Both the position numbers and the translations under genes were made by a program. Below the pieces are notes generated by a model. It worked only from the letters and a program-made list of their open reading frames with translations, was not told where the DNA came from and did not search any database. Shown piece by piece: positions 1 to 11,820 of a stretch of DNA of 64,000 nucleotides (positions are counted from its first letter, which is position 1; the number at the start of each line of letters is the position of its first letter). The stretch is taken from contig JAQFWX010000005.1 of the NCBI GenBank assembly GCA_027605045.1, positions 1,426,001-1,490,000 on the forward strand. Direction: 5' to 3'. This DNA comes from Phallus indusiatus. Its lineage: Eukaryota; Basidiomycota; Agaricomycetes; Phallales; Phallaceae.

Positions 1-557
1 ATATTGACTATACCGACTCCTTTTTCTGGAAAATTTACTCTGTGTTTGATATTTCTCTGCCACGTTCATTGCGTCTCACGGGGTCCATTGCGTCAGATCA
101 CCCACTGCGTCCAAACATGCTAGCCTACGTGCGCAATCATTTTCAACAACAACTTTCGGACAACCTCTTGCACGCTATGCCTGCGATAACTCACTTGAGA
201 TTAGGTGGATATTCCTGGAAGTTCCCATGGATTGATGACATACCATGCTTGTTTCCTGACTTCGACACTCTTCTACTCGATCTAGAGGACTATGAAGATC
301 GTCTCGGGTCTATACTGAGAAGGCTACCATCGAATCTAGACTGCGACCATCTCATCTTGTTACACGTTACCACATTTCCTGTTCATCATTTGATAGCCGT
401 AGTTGAAAATGCTGGCGTTCAGTTGTTAGAATTTAGGAACAGTTCCGCTGGAGAACTTCAGGCTGGGGACATCGAAAAAATTTTGCGTCGAAACTCGGTC
501 GAGGTTGTGAAAATCACAGGCATTCCAAGAATAGGACATGATCGAGATAGAGACTGA
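1..557 (+). CDS. 3'-terminal part of an unknown protein, possibly F-box/LRR-like
   Basis: The reading frame is open from the left edge of the window to the TGA at 555-557, so this is the C-terminal exon of a gene that starts outside. About 185 residues are visible. The pattern of alternating short hydrophobic strands (for example AITHLRLGGYSW and CDHLILLHVTTF) is the loose beta-strand/leucine pattern seen in the C-terminal part of basidiomycete F-box/LRR proteins, but no F-box is in view and I cannot name the family. There is no good in-frame ATG near the left edge, which fits an internal exon boundary or a start further left. The tail is charged (HDRDRD). Confidence 0.5.
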   Translation, partial: IDYTDSFFWKIYSVFDISLPRSLRLTGSIASDHPLRPNMLAYVRNHFQQQLSDNLLHAMPAITHLRLGGYSWKFPWIDDIPCLFPDFDTLLLDLEDYEDRLGSILRRLPSNLDCDHLILLHVTTFPVHHLIAVVENAGVQLLEFRNSSAGELQAGDIEKILRRNSVEVVKITGIPRIGHDRDRD

Positions 558-1359
558 ATTGCATGTAAATGTAATAAATATCCAAATATAATTAAACCTT
601 CGAAATTGCTTGCATCCCTGTATCAAACCGTGAACGGAAGAACCCCACGTCGTATATTCATTTTCCTGATTCCATAGGCTCACTGAACCGCTTTTCTTGT
701 TGTTTCCTGGTAAAAGCCGTGGGATTGAGCAAGCATGCATTTGTACAGAGACGAGTAATGGACCCCCAGTAAAAAAAAAGTTGAAAGAACAGGAGTACGA
801 AGAACTCATCGTAAAAAAAAACAGAGACAATGCCATAAAAATTGCAAACTACAAGTCCCTATACGTTGAATTACGGTCGCGGCCATGACGGAAATTGCAA
901 ACCGAACCCAGTTACCCAATTCACGCACGTGACCCCGTCACGGTCGGCATGACAAATCTCACAAAAGCATCTTTTCATTGTTCATGCACATGGGCCAGTG
1001 AACGATCGATACACGACTAAACACGCCCTTTGTGCCTTTGTTGATTGTTTTTGTTTCGACCCAAGTATCCATATAAGACGGTCCTGTTGTTGCAAAAAAA
1101 AGTACTCAATTGGATGGTTTCTTCTTGTTTCCATCACGAAGACAACGATGAACACATACGGCGATGAGGATGGGAACATGGTATGTTGTTGATTCAAGTC
1201 GGTATGCTAATATTCAAAAAATCTAATTGTAAATACATGATGGTATGTTGTACATGATTGCCGGGATCATTCTACACTAATACTAATACAAAAATGATAG
1301 ATGATTTAACGACGACGACGCTTTCAACATCAATTAATGACCCAAGAAGGACGCGGTGA
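558..1359. other. Intergenic, no gene supported
   Basis: Short open frames on both strands here have no coding character. The stretch lies between two 3' ends (a plus-strand gene on the left, a minus-strand gene on the right), so it is a convergent intergenic region. Nothing else was recognised. Confidence 0.5.
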
Positions 1360-3717
1360 TCAAGCCTTCTTCTGTTTACTCTGTTTTTTTGACGGCTGCG
1401 GACAGGGGGGCGGGCGAGGTTGGGGCGGACGCTTTTCTTTCCATCCAACATCATGGTATTTCTGCCGATGTTTCCGCTCCAGATTCTCCGCCCTCTCCAT
1501 TGTCATTGCAGCCCAGCGACGACCATTTCGGCGGTAATAATCACAGTGAGCGAGATTCTCATGCTCGAGGTCGCACCTTGCCGGGACCCTGAGTTTTCCG
1601 GCAGCGGTGAGAGCATTCATAGCTACTCGCTCCTGCTGGGAGAGGTCCCGCATGCTAGCCTCAGCTTTCGCATGCCTCCTAATGTGACGTTCGAAATTTC
1701 TTGTAGAGTCCGTTTTGAAAACTTGTGGGCCGGCTTCAGAGTATGCACAGCCTTTAGGACGATCCGGACCTGTGTACCGGCAGTGAAACAACTCATCTTT
1801 GTAGTACCACATCCATTGGTCTACTGCCGGTTTAGATTCGAATTTTCGGGCACGCTTTTTCTTAGAGATGCTAGGCTGGGTAGGAGAAGATGGTGAGGAA
1901 GGTGCTGTAATCTCGTATGTGATCGCGAGTGGATCAACATTCGGTGCCCCCGATGTCGGAGGCACACTAACGTCGGGAGCAATCGCATTTACGATATTCC
2001 CAGTCGTCGATGTCTGGTGGGTGGTATCCGAGTGCTGACGAAAATCGTTAACACTCGAGTGGGTTGTATCTTATTACGGCCTTGTCAATTTGACCGTTTA
2101 TAACAAAAATAAAGTTAACGCTTACTGTTTACAACCGCGCTTATGTGATCCACCTCTTCATGGATCGGATTTGCCATAGATGGTGGAACAACATTTGATC
2201 CTGAGGCAACCGAAGCAATAGCTGTGCACACAAAACTCATTACTGAACGAACTCTAGCTTATTTAAAAAATCACTTACAGGTGGTGTTATTAAAATCAGC
2301 TATACCTGGAACATCTGTGCTCCAATAAAATGGTGCGTCTTCCAAATCAGGAGGCGACGTGGAATATGGTAGCGAGGACGTTCCTGTAGTTGCAAATGAT
2401 AATTTGGTGGGTGGTGTGAAGTGATATACGGGTGATACGGACCGTTGTACAAGTCTCCATTTTCATCGGCGCTAAATCCAAAATCTAAAATGTAGCTGGC
2501 CGTGCCTTCATCATATTCGGGATAATCATCTGAACTGAGTTGAATCTCGGACGAGTAGGCGGCGGTCGGAACAACGACAGTAGAAGAGGCAGGCACAAAA
2601 TTCGGGGTAGGGGGATTTAATTGTGCATTTGGATCCCACCATGTCGTGTCGTTCACCAGCGTTCTATAAGAGGCAGTGGGACTAGATTGAGTTTCACCCA
2701 AAATATTATAAGTCGGAGCTGGGAGAGCAGGTGATGGATAAGACACGACTGTTGGACATGGGTTAAAAAATGGACATATAATAAAGCATAGCCATACCGT
2801 AGTTGTTTTGCAGATTGGGATACGGGGATGACGAAGGCGTCGCATTGGGACGGGAACTTGAGGCCGGTAATGCCACTGGTCCTGCATCTAAGAAGAATAT
2901 CGTACTCAGCATCCACAGGTATACAGGTATCAAGGGTAAACGTTACTTACAAAATTCATTGACATGATTAATGGTGAGGTTATTGTTATTGCAAGCATTC
3001 GCGGAATAAGAAACATCTGAGACAACAACGCGTCAGTCCATAAACAAGAGATCGCGCTCAAAAAGCGTTTTATAACATACTGGCTACACTCTGGGAGTTA
3101 TTATTGACGACCCTTCGACGTTTATAAGTTGGAAACGCGTCAATCGACGCGTTATCAGGTTCGGTTGGGAGGGGTCGTTTCCTTGAGAGAGAACTGTTCC
3201 CGGCCGACTCGGGGGTATATGATATAGAGCCACTCATAGCTACAGCTAAGGGGAGTGATTAATTCAATGAAACGAAAAGGCAAAAATTTGAAAGTAACCT
3301 ACAGTTTAGAATATCGGCGTTGAGAAGTGTGGGATCTACATTTGCGAGAAAGGAGTAATCAATCTCTGCCGGAGGCACAACGGGTGGCGGATGCGTGGGT
3401 TGTGAGGAGAAATTGGGTGCGTGATAAAGATCCGACTGTGACGCGTATGGTGATTGTGAGGTTGGGTAAGAAAGCGGGGAAATTCCTGTGATGGTAGGGA
3501 AGGAGTCCAAAGACGACGACTCATTTGAGCGCCACTGTAAGTTAGAGGTTGATGCGGTGGGGGGTATATGTTCGGAACGATTGGGACGAGTAGATGACCC
3601 GGATTTCTGAGTAGGCTGATCCCCATAATAGTTTTGGAAGTCTTCGTATTGGAGAGCCCTTGAAGGTAACTCAAAAAAATCATGTTGATCGTTGTTGTTG
3701 TTGAAAAAATAAACCAT
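1360..3717 (-). CDS. Protein with one C2H2-like zinc finger, putative transcription factor
   Basis: About seven exons can be joined in one frame. Exon 1 starts at the ATG at 3717 (MVYFFNNNN) and ends near 3303; exon 2 starts near 3239 and continues the frame across a phase-1 junction. Short exons follow near 2950-3010, 2785-2880, 2430-2755, 2290-2383 and 2130-2220, and the last runs from about 2032 to the TGA at 1360. An in-exon intron of about 46 nt near 2384-2430 is needed to keep frame. The N-terminal two thirds are low-complexity, rich in Ser, Pro, Asn and Tyr, with a basic KRRR cluster that could serve nuclear import. The last exon has a finger-like unit: Cys in LFHCRYTG, Cys in KGCAYSE, then His and His in RHIRRH, followed by a second Cys/His-rich part (ARCDLEHENLAHCDYY) and a basic Pro-rich tail. 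This resembles degenerate C2H2 proteins common in basidiomycetes. DNA binding is inferred, not shown. Confidence 0.65.
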
Positions 3718-5055
3718 TCTTGGGAGGGGTGAGCAATTGTTGGTAGATGAACGCGGTAAAGAAGATATCTTTATTGTGAACCGAAGAAGGAAGGGAAGTG
3801 GGGTTTTTATATGCACTGTGCCCAACGGCGATGCATAAACCGAGGTAGATGTCCGCGTAATGCTGCCGTCCTTAAGCGAATAAGGACAGAACAAGACGGC
3901 ATACATACAAGCCGCCTTCCAGATTCGAGTAATTTGACCAAAAATTAGAGATCGCTCAAAGGGAGATCTATGGATGACGTCGACGCGTTGAGGCCCATCA
4001 CGTCGAAGGCCAATCCATCAAGTTGTCGATCGACAAGGCCTTACTCGTGTTTGCAGGGTGAGGGTCTAAGCAATACAAGAGATACTTTAAAGGAAAACAC
4101 GTGTCAGTAATTTGTCCATACATCTAGACTCTTGTTGTTGTTCCCGGTTTTCGTAACACTTTTAGATTTTTGCGGTCCTTATTATCGACCCCTGTGTGAG
4201 AAAATAAATTTGTTGTCTATAATAAGCAATGTTAAATGTTGTTTTCTCGATCAAAGCGTTGTTTTCTTGTTTGGTCTAATTGGGAACTGAGCGGCGCCTC
4301 AGAAAAAGTGAGCAGTTTACTTACGATGAGAATCGATGCTTTACGACCGATCATCAATCTTAATTAACTCTCACGTATGTGATTCATGAACTGTTTATAC
4401 CATTCCGCCACCTTGTAGATAGTGGTATTTACAATCCAGGAAGCAAGTTAGATCTATAATCTTCAAGAACGTAAGCATACGGTTTGAAAGCACCTTGGAG
4501 CTTACATTATTCACTACGCCACTCAGTACGCACATGCAACCCACAGAACAACTGAGTAATTGTTCAAAATACTGAAAGGTTTTGAGTTGACCGGGGAAGA
4601 GAGAAACGATGCGAACTGAGCTGTCCGGAAACAGTCTCTTCGACTGCGTTTTATATCCTTGTCTGCAACTTTTATTGTAAACCTTATAAAGCAATCAGCT
4701 TACATCTCCGGAATACAATCGATTATTGTTAGGATGGCCTTTCCGGCCTCTTAAGCCCGGAGACGCTCTCGAACAATTGAGTGCTTCTCCAAATTTTATT
4801 TTTAAAGCTTTTCCTGCGAATACACGGCGAACACACGGCCAGTGAACACCTTTTCAATCAAAATCTATTCTAAGTTTTCTGTCGACCATGGCCGGCGAAC
4901 ACCGGGGGTCACCGGGGTCGACGTCCCAAATCGGTCAAACCTCCTGATTGATCTTACGCCGGTATGACCGAACCGGAGGGTTTCACAGAACACTCTCTGT
5001 CACGTGCAGCGCCGCGAAGGTGAACTTTAACTTTAGCTTGACTGTTGATCAAACG
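3718..5055. other. Intergenic / upstream region, no gene supported
   Basis: Holds the divergent upstream regions of the minus-strand finger gene and the plus-strand relic at 5056. A 99-codon minus-strand frame at 4395-4694 has no recognisable domain and no support from splicing. No repeat element was recognised. Confidence 0.45.
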
Positions 5056-6124
5056 ATGGCCAGTAACCAGGATGTCGAAATCGCCACTACCACCGATGCC
5101 ATCATACGAAGCATACCTAACTTTCATGATCGCAGTCCACCTTTAGAATGGGATCAACAAGAAACTCGGTTTTTCAGGATCCTTCGCCCCTTGCGACGCA
5201 ACTGGTTTTTTCGGTAGATCCATGAACGAGTACCGTTTGCCCCATTGGCGTCACTCCGAGTACAACGACTTTCTTCGGTACACAGATCCTGAAGATTATG
5301 ACGACCAAACCCCGGGCCAATATCAAGTTCGTGAGCTGCTTCTGTTACTCGAGAGCATCCATCTTCGCAATCTCGGTCTCTCAAAAATTTCCGGGATGGG
5401 AGGACTTTCCTCTCCAGGAAAACTTACTTACTCAAGCCATTAAACTCACACTGGAATTCTTAGGCATGGCCCGCAGGGGTTTTACAACTGTTTGCACCAA
5501 AGCCCAAATCGTACTACGCCGCCGATACTCGTCCATCATTGTCAATGCCGTCTTGGACGAACATTCACATACACCGCGGTTTTTCGTCATCACCAAAGAC
5601 AAGCCTGACCATACCCGAATTATTTTGACCGGCTTGTGACATGCGCAGTTGCGGCCTTTCAAGATGAGAAAGACATTCGCAAAAGAACCGGGAGGCCACT
5701 TCGTAAATCCACGGTAAATGTTTTCTCACGTTTGAGAGCGTCGAGTATCACTGAATAACACGTAGATTGTTCCGAGTATGATTTGGATTGCCTTCACGCC
5801 TTCTTTCTATCGCATCAGGATCACGCGAGACCGCGCATTTTCCGTGGCAGTAGATCAATGCCCAGAATGCGACACCTACATCTGCAAGCTCAATTCCCCG
5901 GTTCCCGAGGATTTGAAGAACTACGGTCTCTGGCATTTTCGAAACAGAGCCAGGATCATGCTAATTCTTGAGAATATGAAGGACTTCATACTTTTCAGAA
6001 TCCCAACCAGATACCCCCCGGCTGGTATTGCTTCAGGACCGAAGTAAACGAATTTTCGGAATACAGCGAGGAAACGAGTGGCGACGGGCTAGCTGCAGAC
6101 ACTAATGTTGATGAGTCGTTCTGA
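5056..6124 (+). pseudogene. Eroded gene of unknown family (frameshifts and internal TGA)
   Basis: Coding-like sequence runs through all three frames. An ATG at 5056 (MASNQD) can be spliced over about 72 nt into NGINKKLGFSGSF and on through MNEYRLPHWRHSEYNDF. Continuity is then lost at an A5 run near 5385, where the protein-like frame moves to SQKFPGWEDFPLQ, and again near 5625, where the frame continues as NYFDRLVTCAVAAFQDEK. The last part (5770-6124) is one open frame apart from a single TGA near 5968-5970 and ends at TGA 6122-6124. Several independent lesions with otherwise good coding character point to a decaying gene rather than unseen introns. I do not recognise the family. Confidence 0.5.
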
Positions 6125-6821
6125 GCTTTGAATTTTATCCATTTACTTCCTGTCATCGCTACTCCTTCACCATTTGAATCGACTCGAGCTCCTGATTAAT
6201 AGCTGCTCACCCTCGTATTCGCTGTCATCGCCCAAAACCGTATAAATTCAAAAGTATTTTACTATTCGCCCATTCTATCATAAAATATACACCGTTATAA
6301 TTGGCAAAATTCTGGACCTTCTTTGTGACAAAGTCAAAGCTAGAATTGAGACCAACAGAATCTTTCAGCCCTTCCCTTTATACCAATGCAAGCACATACA
6401 GCAGCTATGCAACAGTCATATTATCTGCAATGGAGGAATATCAATGGCACGGTTGTTTTTCTTCTCATAATACCTCTGAAGACATATTACTAGGCAAATT
6501 TGCTTTTAGCTTGACAGATATACACTGGAATGGCACGCCGGGTCAGTCAAGTTTAAAAAATAATTACCATAGGTCCACAAGAGCTGATGGTAATTTTAAA
6601 TTCGGGCTCATCAATAGCTATCATTTAAATTTTATGCTCTCGAGCACTAGGTACCAACCTGATAACGCGTACTACAGGCTTTCATTTACCCAAACTAGTA
6701 GTGAATACCATTTTCAGTAATCAACTCTTTTCTTTGTAAGACCTAGATGGATGGGAGATTATTGTTCAAAGTTGTATACACGGTGGACGTATAACATTGA
6801 CGGTTTGAGTGTGTGCCTCAG
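6125..6821. other. AT-rich intergenic stretch
   Basis: Contains a 139-codon plus-strand frame (6301-6720) that begins only with TTG and has no recognisable motif, so it is not called a gene. The right end borders the conserved promoter block of the small-protein gene. Confidence 0.4.
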
Positions 6822-6956
6822 CATGTCCGGTCGACTGTCCAACAGCTCCAGGACAATGGCTATGGACGGTGAGATTAATTCCAAAAACTAATTTATAAGG
6901 GCCCTCTTGCACTAAGAGCCTTAACCAATTTACACCTTGCTGTATCTCTACCCCAG
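6822..6956 (+). promoter_or_regulatory. Conserved promoter block of small-protein gene copy A
   Basis: Shows the same ordered motifs as the three copies at 20-26 kb: a TGTCCGGT box, then GTCCAACA, then CCAGGACAATG followed by TATGGAC, and a TATAAGGGCCC element 49 nt before the ATG. Because the flanks have otherwise diverged, these retained words are good candidates for functional promoter elements. Confidence 0.55.
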
Positions 6957-7406
6957 ATGACTTCCGCAGTTACGACTCAAACCAACACAGCCCAAACTAA
7001 CGAGACTCACACTAGCACGACCCAAACCAACATGACCCAAACCAACAATGGCCAGTCAGATGTTCAAACTGATGACGCGCTCCAAGACGCGTTTCCCGGC
7101 GTTTTTGAACATTATTTTGAGCCGGAGGAGGAGAAGCATGAAAACTGGGTACGTTTAGATGTCACGTCGCTGCTTCTCTACTTTAACCCTACATATTCGC
7201 CCCAGAACCGGTATCCAGTCATAGACCACTTCGATTTCACTCCCGAAGAAGAAGAGCAAATGACGCGCGAGTGGAGTGAATACAATTTGAGGCTAGTACG
7301 CATGGCTGGTATATATTTCCTTCGTTTGTCACTGATGCCTTTTAAGTGTGCTCTAAGCTGGGGGGATGAATTCGTTGAAGACCAGCTCCGTCGTTTGCGA
7401 TCGTAG
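6957..7406 (+). CDS. Small acidic three-exon protein, family copy A
   Basis: Member of a multicopy family found only by comparing copies in this window. Exons: 6957-7148, 7206-7295, 7347-7406, giving 113 residues. Exon 1 is Thr/Gln/Asn-rich with repeats of the TQTN type and ends in an acidic block (HYFEPEEEKHENW). Exon 2 ends REWSEYNLRL. Exon 3 begins CALSWGDEFVEDQL. The splice sites fall at the same codons as in copies B and C. Both introns here (57 and 51 nt) are multiples of three and lack stops, so the unspliced frame also reads through as 149 residues; in B and C intron 1 carries stops, which supports splicing. It is diverged from B-D, lies 13 kb away and is on the opposite strand. There is no signal peptide or membrane segment. 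Function unknown. Confidence 0.6.
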   Translation: MTSAVTTQTNTAQTNETHTSTTQTNMTQTNNGQSDVQTDDALQDAFPGVFEHYFEPEEEKHENWVRLDVTSLLLYFNPTYSPQNRYPVIDHFDFTPEEEEQMTREWSEYNLRLVRMAGIYFLRLSLMPFKCALSWGDEFVEDQLRRLRS

Positions 7407-8681
7407 TCCGACAAACAACGGGGTTAGATGAGAAATCTTCATTTGCCAGCCATGACTATATGACTGACCTTGTATACGAATCTACAAATCAGACTATAAG
7501 CTTACATTGTATATTTACCATTTGTAAATCTTCGTGATTGTGAACATGAAATAAGGCTCGGAAAGCGACGGTGGTTAGTGATTGAAAGATATCGATTTGC
7601 TCGGGTGGCGGTACCCGAATAATTTGCCTCCGACTGTGTTGTCGTCAAAAACCTACATATTCCATGTTGCATGTTGTGCATGCCTCTCCCAAATTTCCTT
7701 CATCACATTTCTAAGCCCTCGCTCATCTCTTTTATGAAAGTCTGCAGCAGATTCAATAAAAATACAACGTATGAACTCCCTGGCAACGCGACGTTATGCG
7801 AGACGAACTCGCAAACTTGACTAGAAACGCAAAAAGTGTGAAACTACAGAGGATGTCATTTCCGTTCGACTCTCAATTCGTATATTCAATCCGGTCATTC
7901 TGGATTTGTGTTACAAAAGAAAACGTCTTCGACCAAGTTTCTTGTTGATTCGTTCACTATGCCGGGTCCTAGCAAAGGTCGGTCGTGTCGGTCTGGCTAT
8001 GCCACAAGAAACCCAGCAATTGAACATTACTCAACTATTCAGTGACTAAAAATAGCGTACGTCTTATTGTTTTGTATTCATGGCGTTTCAATTGATTTAT
8101 TGTTTCTTCCAGAAAACGCGTCCTTTGGTTAGTATTTGTGATCCAATTGTGCTGGCTCATCTCTCTTCGGAGTTACTTCAGTGCTGGACTATCTTTACAT
8201 AGCGTAGAGAAATTAACAAAAAGACTAGCTTCGTTGTGCAATGTGCATAAGGTAAAGATAATTGGCCAATGTTAAATTAAATGATACTAAAATGGAAATT
8301 AGAGTGAAAGAAGCGGGTCAAAGTAACAAAAGAGTAAAGAGTGTGAACAGCCTAAAGGCACTACTAGAGGGTATCTAAGCAAAGAGAAGAAAGAGAAGGA
8401 ACAATATTAGAATATAAGGCGATCAAGGAATTTTTTAAGAGAAATTAAAAGTGAATTGAGGAGATATGCGCTGGCAGTATGTACTATGCGCTGGCGCCGG
8501 TGAATGAGGCTGAAGTTTTCCCCAATTTCAACCTTCACCAAAGGAACCCACACACACTCTCGTGCTCGAAGAGATCCAGCACATCCATTCCTACAGAACA
8601 GTAGCAACAAAACTTGAAGATATAGACGGTCCAGCACTAGAGGAGGCAATAGGCGAAGAAAGAGCGTCTGTAAATGGTGTT
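7407..8681. other. Intergenic, no gene supported
   Basis: No frame with coding character was seen on either strand. The right half is purine-rich. Nothing repetitive was recognised. Confidence 0.4.
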
Positions 8682-9548
8682 TTACCTTTCCTTTTTGTCC
8701 AGAGGTATAAGGCTTAGCTGATCTGGGAGATGGGTCGGCGGAAACTGGTGAGCTTTCCTTTTTATCTCCTTTTTCGTGTCAGGCTTATAGTTGTTTAAGC
8801 CAAATTCCTTGGGAAGTTCCCAATCGGTGATGGGGCTTGAGGTACGATTAAAGAGTAGATCAGCAGTGTCTCGACGTTTGTATCCAGTGTGCGCTATATT
8901 AAAAACAATAATAAATCAGAACGATTTTGACTAGTATGCTAAAACCTACGTGGAGCAGAAAGCCTTCGATAAGATTGTCGTATTTCCCGAAATTTCCCAT
9001 TAGGTATCACAACTTTTCCAGGAGATAGAGTTGCTGGCTGAATCTCTAAACGAAAAATAATAAAACCCAAGTCAGATTCAATGAAAAAATATGTCTCACC
9101 GCCATCAGGATCCTCAGATGTATATGTAGCGACGAAATCAGCCGTTGTATATGCTGTCTCCAAGCACACTATGCTTGCAGGTAAGTGTTGAATCTGTTAA
9201 ACCAAAAAAAAATTACTCACCATACAGGTTGCATTTATCGCAACGGATGACCTGGCCATAGAGTTCTTGACGGACGTCAACAAATTGAGATCCATCTTTT
9301 TGCAGAGCACAGAAACACTCAAAACGAAGTCTTCTGTTGTCAAAGTGCCGCTTGAAGCCACTGGGTACAATGCGCGTGCATTGGTACAACGGGCTTAGAA
9401 CCAAGTAAGCGCAAGATCTAAACAATTTAACATTCAAACAGTACACTTTACACTGGAACAAATACTCAATTTCAAAATCCAGCTCACTTCAACCATACGT
9501 CGTATAATGCGTCACATCATATTCTATATTTCCCGCACCCGCACCCAT
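8682..9548 (-). CDS. Hypothetical protein, multi-exon
   Basis: Four coding-like segments on the minus strand can be spliced in order. Segment 1 is near 9230-9420 and contains Cys residues in FECFCALQ and RCDKCNLY, ending at a GTGAGT donor. Segment 2 is near 9105-9175 (SIVCLETAYTTADF). Segment 3 follows a 55-nt intron (EIQPATLSPGKVVIP, about 8951-9045). The last segment (about 8890 down to the TAA at 8682) is rich in Lys and Pro (DTKKEIKRKAHQFPPTHLP). The start is uncertain: an ATG at 9548 opens a short frame that needs one more intron. The paired cysteines could bind a metal ion. No family was recognised. Confidence 0.4.
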
Positions 9549-10796
9549 GCCTTTAGGTAGCATAGGACAAATGGGACTGCCGGCTCGTGCTTATTCACTC
9601 AATGCTCCCTCAGGACAGTCCAACTACCATCATGCTGGATATACTTACCAGCCAGGTTCTTCAGTTTAAATTAACCACAAGACTCTCCCTCTATTTTTTT
9701 TTCTTTTAATTAAATATGTAAACTGAACATGCCAGGTTCTTTGGTGGGCTCCGGATGAGGTAGCCTTATCTCTGACTGAATAAATCTATATACATTTACA
9801 AAAAAATTTTAACATCTTGAAAAAGCTCGTTATTCTATTGTTAGTGTGCATAATTCAATATAAATTTCAACCTGATTGCAAACACATGGGCGGGAATCAG
9901 ACCAATGGCCTTCCAAAGAACACTAACGTTACGAAGTTGAGCTCTCTGTGATGCCACTGCTCTATCGCAGCTCACACTTACTCTACTCAGCTCAAGTAAA
10001 TATAAAACGTCTATTCAAATCTTGTATTAAGAGAGGTCGAAACCCTACGAATGCCAGCAATGAAGGAAGTGAGTCAACCTGTCGAAGTTTTTCGGGCAAT
10101 TTAAGAGTGTCCTACAAAGACTGCATTGAAGCGGGGAGAATAAACATTATTTGTTTGAATAATTTCTTGTTATGTACATGATACTCCCGGTAGAGTTTGA
10201 ACAAAGTACCGCGTGCTCAATATTTAAAAAAACACGGGCGATATATTTATAATTAGACATATTCTTGTTATTTTAGGCTTTTATTCTACTACTTTACATG
10301 GACGGTCTCTGGTGTCCTCTGTAGTAGGCGAGTCGGGCCAAAAATTTGATGCCAGATCTTGTTGTACGATCGGCATATTTCACCATGAACTCCGTGACAG
10401 AGGCCTGAGCGAAGGGCTAAGGTGATTCTATGGTGTACGGATTGGCTCAGCTGATTCCCGATGGTCCGGCTCAGGGTGAGTTGTCCTTCGGCATATTATC
10501 CCTGACGGATTTTTTTGAGATACTAACGTTGTATCTTGGATATTGCTTTTACAACTCCAGTAATTGACTAATAGGGCTGGCTCAGGTCACTAAAACTGAC
10601 GAGACGGTCCATGATGGAGCACGCAAGCACTAGTTACCGTGATAGCTGTTGCAATGTAAGGTTTCCGAGCGTGAACTTGTATTTAGTGTAGGGAGAAATA
10701 GATGTTTCTTTAGATCTCACAGCGAACACACTGGGGTCAGCACAGTGCAATTTAATAATTGAGTGATAATTTGAGGTCTAGCCTGTTGGAGCTGAG
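9549..10796. other. AT-rich intergenic region with a dispersed 33-bp repeat
   Basis: No convincing gene. Positions 10431-10463 recur in inverted orientation at 19341-19373, and the match stops abruptly on both sides, which suggests fragments of one mobile element family. A 77-codon frame at 9948-10181 has no recognisable content. Confidence 0.4.
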
Positions 10797-11148
10797 TGTT
10801 AGGGCGACTCAGGGCACACACCTAGAGGAGGGAAAACCTAAGATCTATTGCGGGGCAGCAACTAACTACTCACCTAGAGGAGGGAAAACCTAAGAGAACA
10901 AGCTTAGGTATCCCCCTCTAGGGAAAACGCATATAAATACAGAGTACGAGGCGCCCGACTGATCCCCATGGGATCCGAGGAGATAGAAACAGAAATCGGA
11001 GTAAATCGAAGAAATCGAGAAATCGAGAAAACGACAAAAATAGTGGAAACGGTAAGATACGGAAAGTGAAGGAAATCGAAGTGCGAAATGAAACCGAAAG
11101 AAATCGAAAAGATCGAATAACCGAGCGAGGCGCTAGTGTACCGTGACA
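10797..11148 (-). mobile_element. Solo LTR, related to the Gypsy LTRs at 11.4 and 17.4 kb
   Basis: 352 bp starting TGTTAGGGC and ending TGACA, flanked by perfect 5-bp target duplications CTGAG (10792-10796 and 11149-11153). It shares its layout with the full element's LTRs, although much of the sequence differs: two direct copies of a 21-bp word (CTAGAGGAGGGAAAACCTAAG type), an AGAACAAGCTT word at 10895-10905, and an AT-rich TATA-like box about 34 nt upstream of it in minus-strand sense. Most likely left behind by LTR-LTR recombination of a sister-family element. Orientation follows the shared layout. Confidence 0.85.
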
Positions 11149-11417
11149 CTGAGCAATTCAAGAACGCGTGAGAGAGACAAATCTTATCACAGATAGTGTC
11201 AAAGCAAATAGATGAAAAACGAACCGGAGCAGTAAGAGTCAGAGTATAATAATTTCAGAGGCATTCTATTTAATCACAAATGGCGCTCTTTTATATTAGA
11301 AAGCGGGTTTGACTGTTCTATCGAGAAGGAGAAAAGGGAAATTCAAAATTAGGGAGGAGAGAGAGAGAGAAAGGAGGAAGGAAAGGAAAAAGGGCAACAG
11401 CCCTCATGAATCAACAG

Positions 11418-11807
11418 TGTTAGGGCTACTCAGCTCACACTAGAGGGAGGGGATCCTAAGTACTATATTGGACGATAACTATACTACTCACCTAGAGGGA
11501 GGGGATCCTAAGAGAACAAGCTTAGGGACCCTCACTCTAGGGACAGCGACTATATACATGAAAAAACGATAACGCGGCGTGCGGCCCTGACACAGCTAAG
11601 TGCTAGGCGCCCGAACCGAACCTAAGCGACGTGATGTCACGGGCATCACGCTGAGTACGAGCGCGCGAGTAAAGAAAGTGAAATAGAGGCAGAACAAGGA
11701 AACGGAAAGTGGAAGTAATGGACGGGAAATGTAAATGAAATGGAAGTAAACATATGCCGATGATAATAAATAAGGAAAATGAGGGGACGCGGTAGCGTAC
11801 TCTGACA
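11418..11807 (-). repeat. 3' LTR of the Gypsy element (390 bp)
   Basis: Begins TGTTAGGG on the plus strand and ends TCTGACA, giving TG...CA ends. It carries two perfect 21-bp direct repeats (11440-11460 and 11492-11512), each with a GGATCC core, and the AGAACAAGCTT word next to them. Compared with the other LTR it lacks one 9-bp CG-rich repeat copy and differs at three transition sites. Confidence 0.95.
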
Positions 11808-11820
11808 CCATCCCCCCTTC
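11808..11820 (-). other. Polypurine tract of the Gypsy element
   Basis: On the minus strand GAAGGGGGGATGG directly precedes the 3' LTR. A purine run in this position primes plus-strand DNA synthesis in LTR retrotransposons. It overlaps the pol stop codon at 11819-11821 by two bases. Confidence 0.85.

Noticed and set aside
6301..6720. 139-codon plus-strand frame
   Set aside because: Begins only with TTG, AT-rich composition, no motif and no homologue within the window.
9540..9670. Plus-strand frame with MPLGSIGQMGLPARAYS and a Tyr/Gly-rich end
   Set aside because: Looks protein-like but only about 40 codons, and no upstream exon could be joined without a stop.
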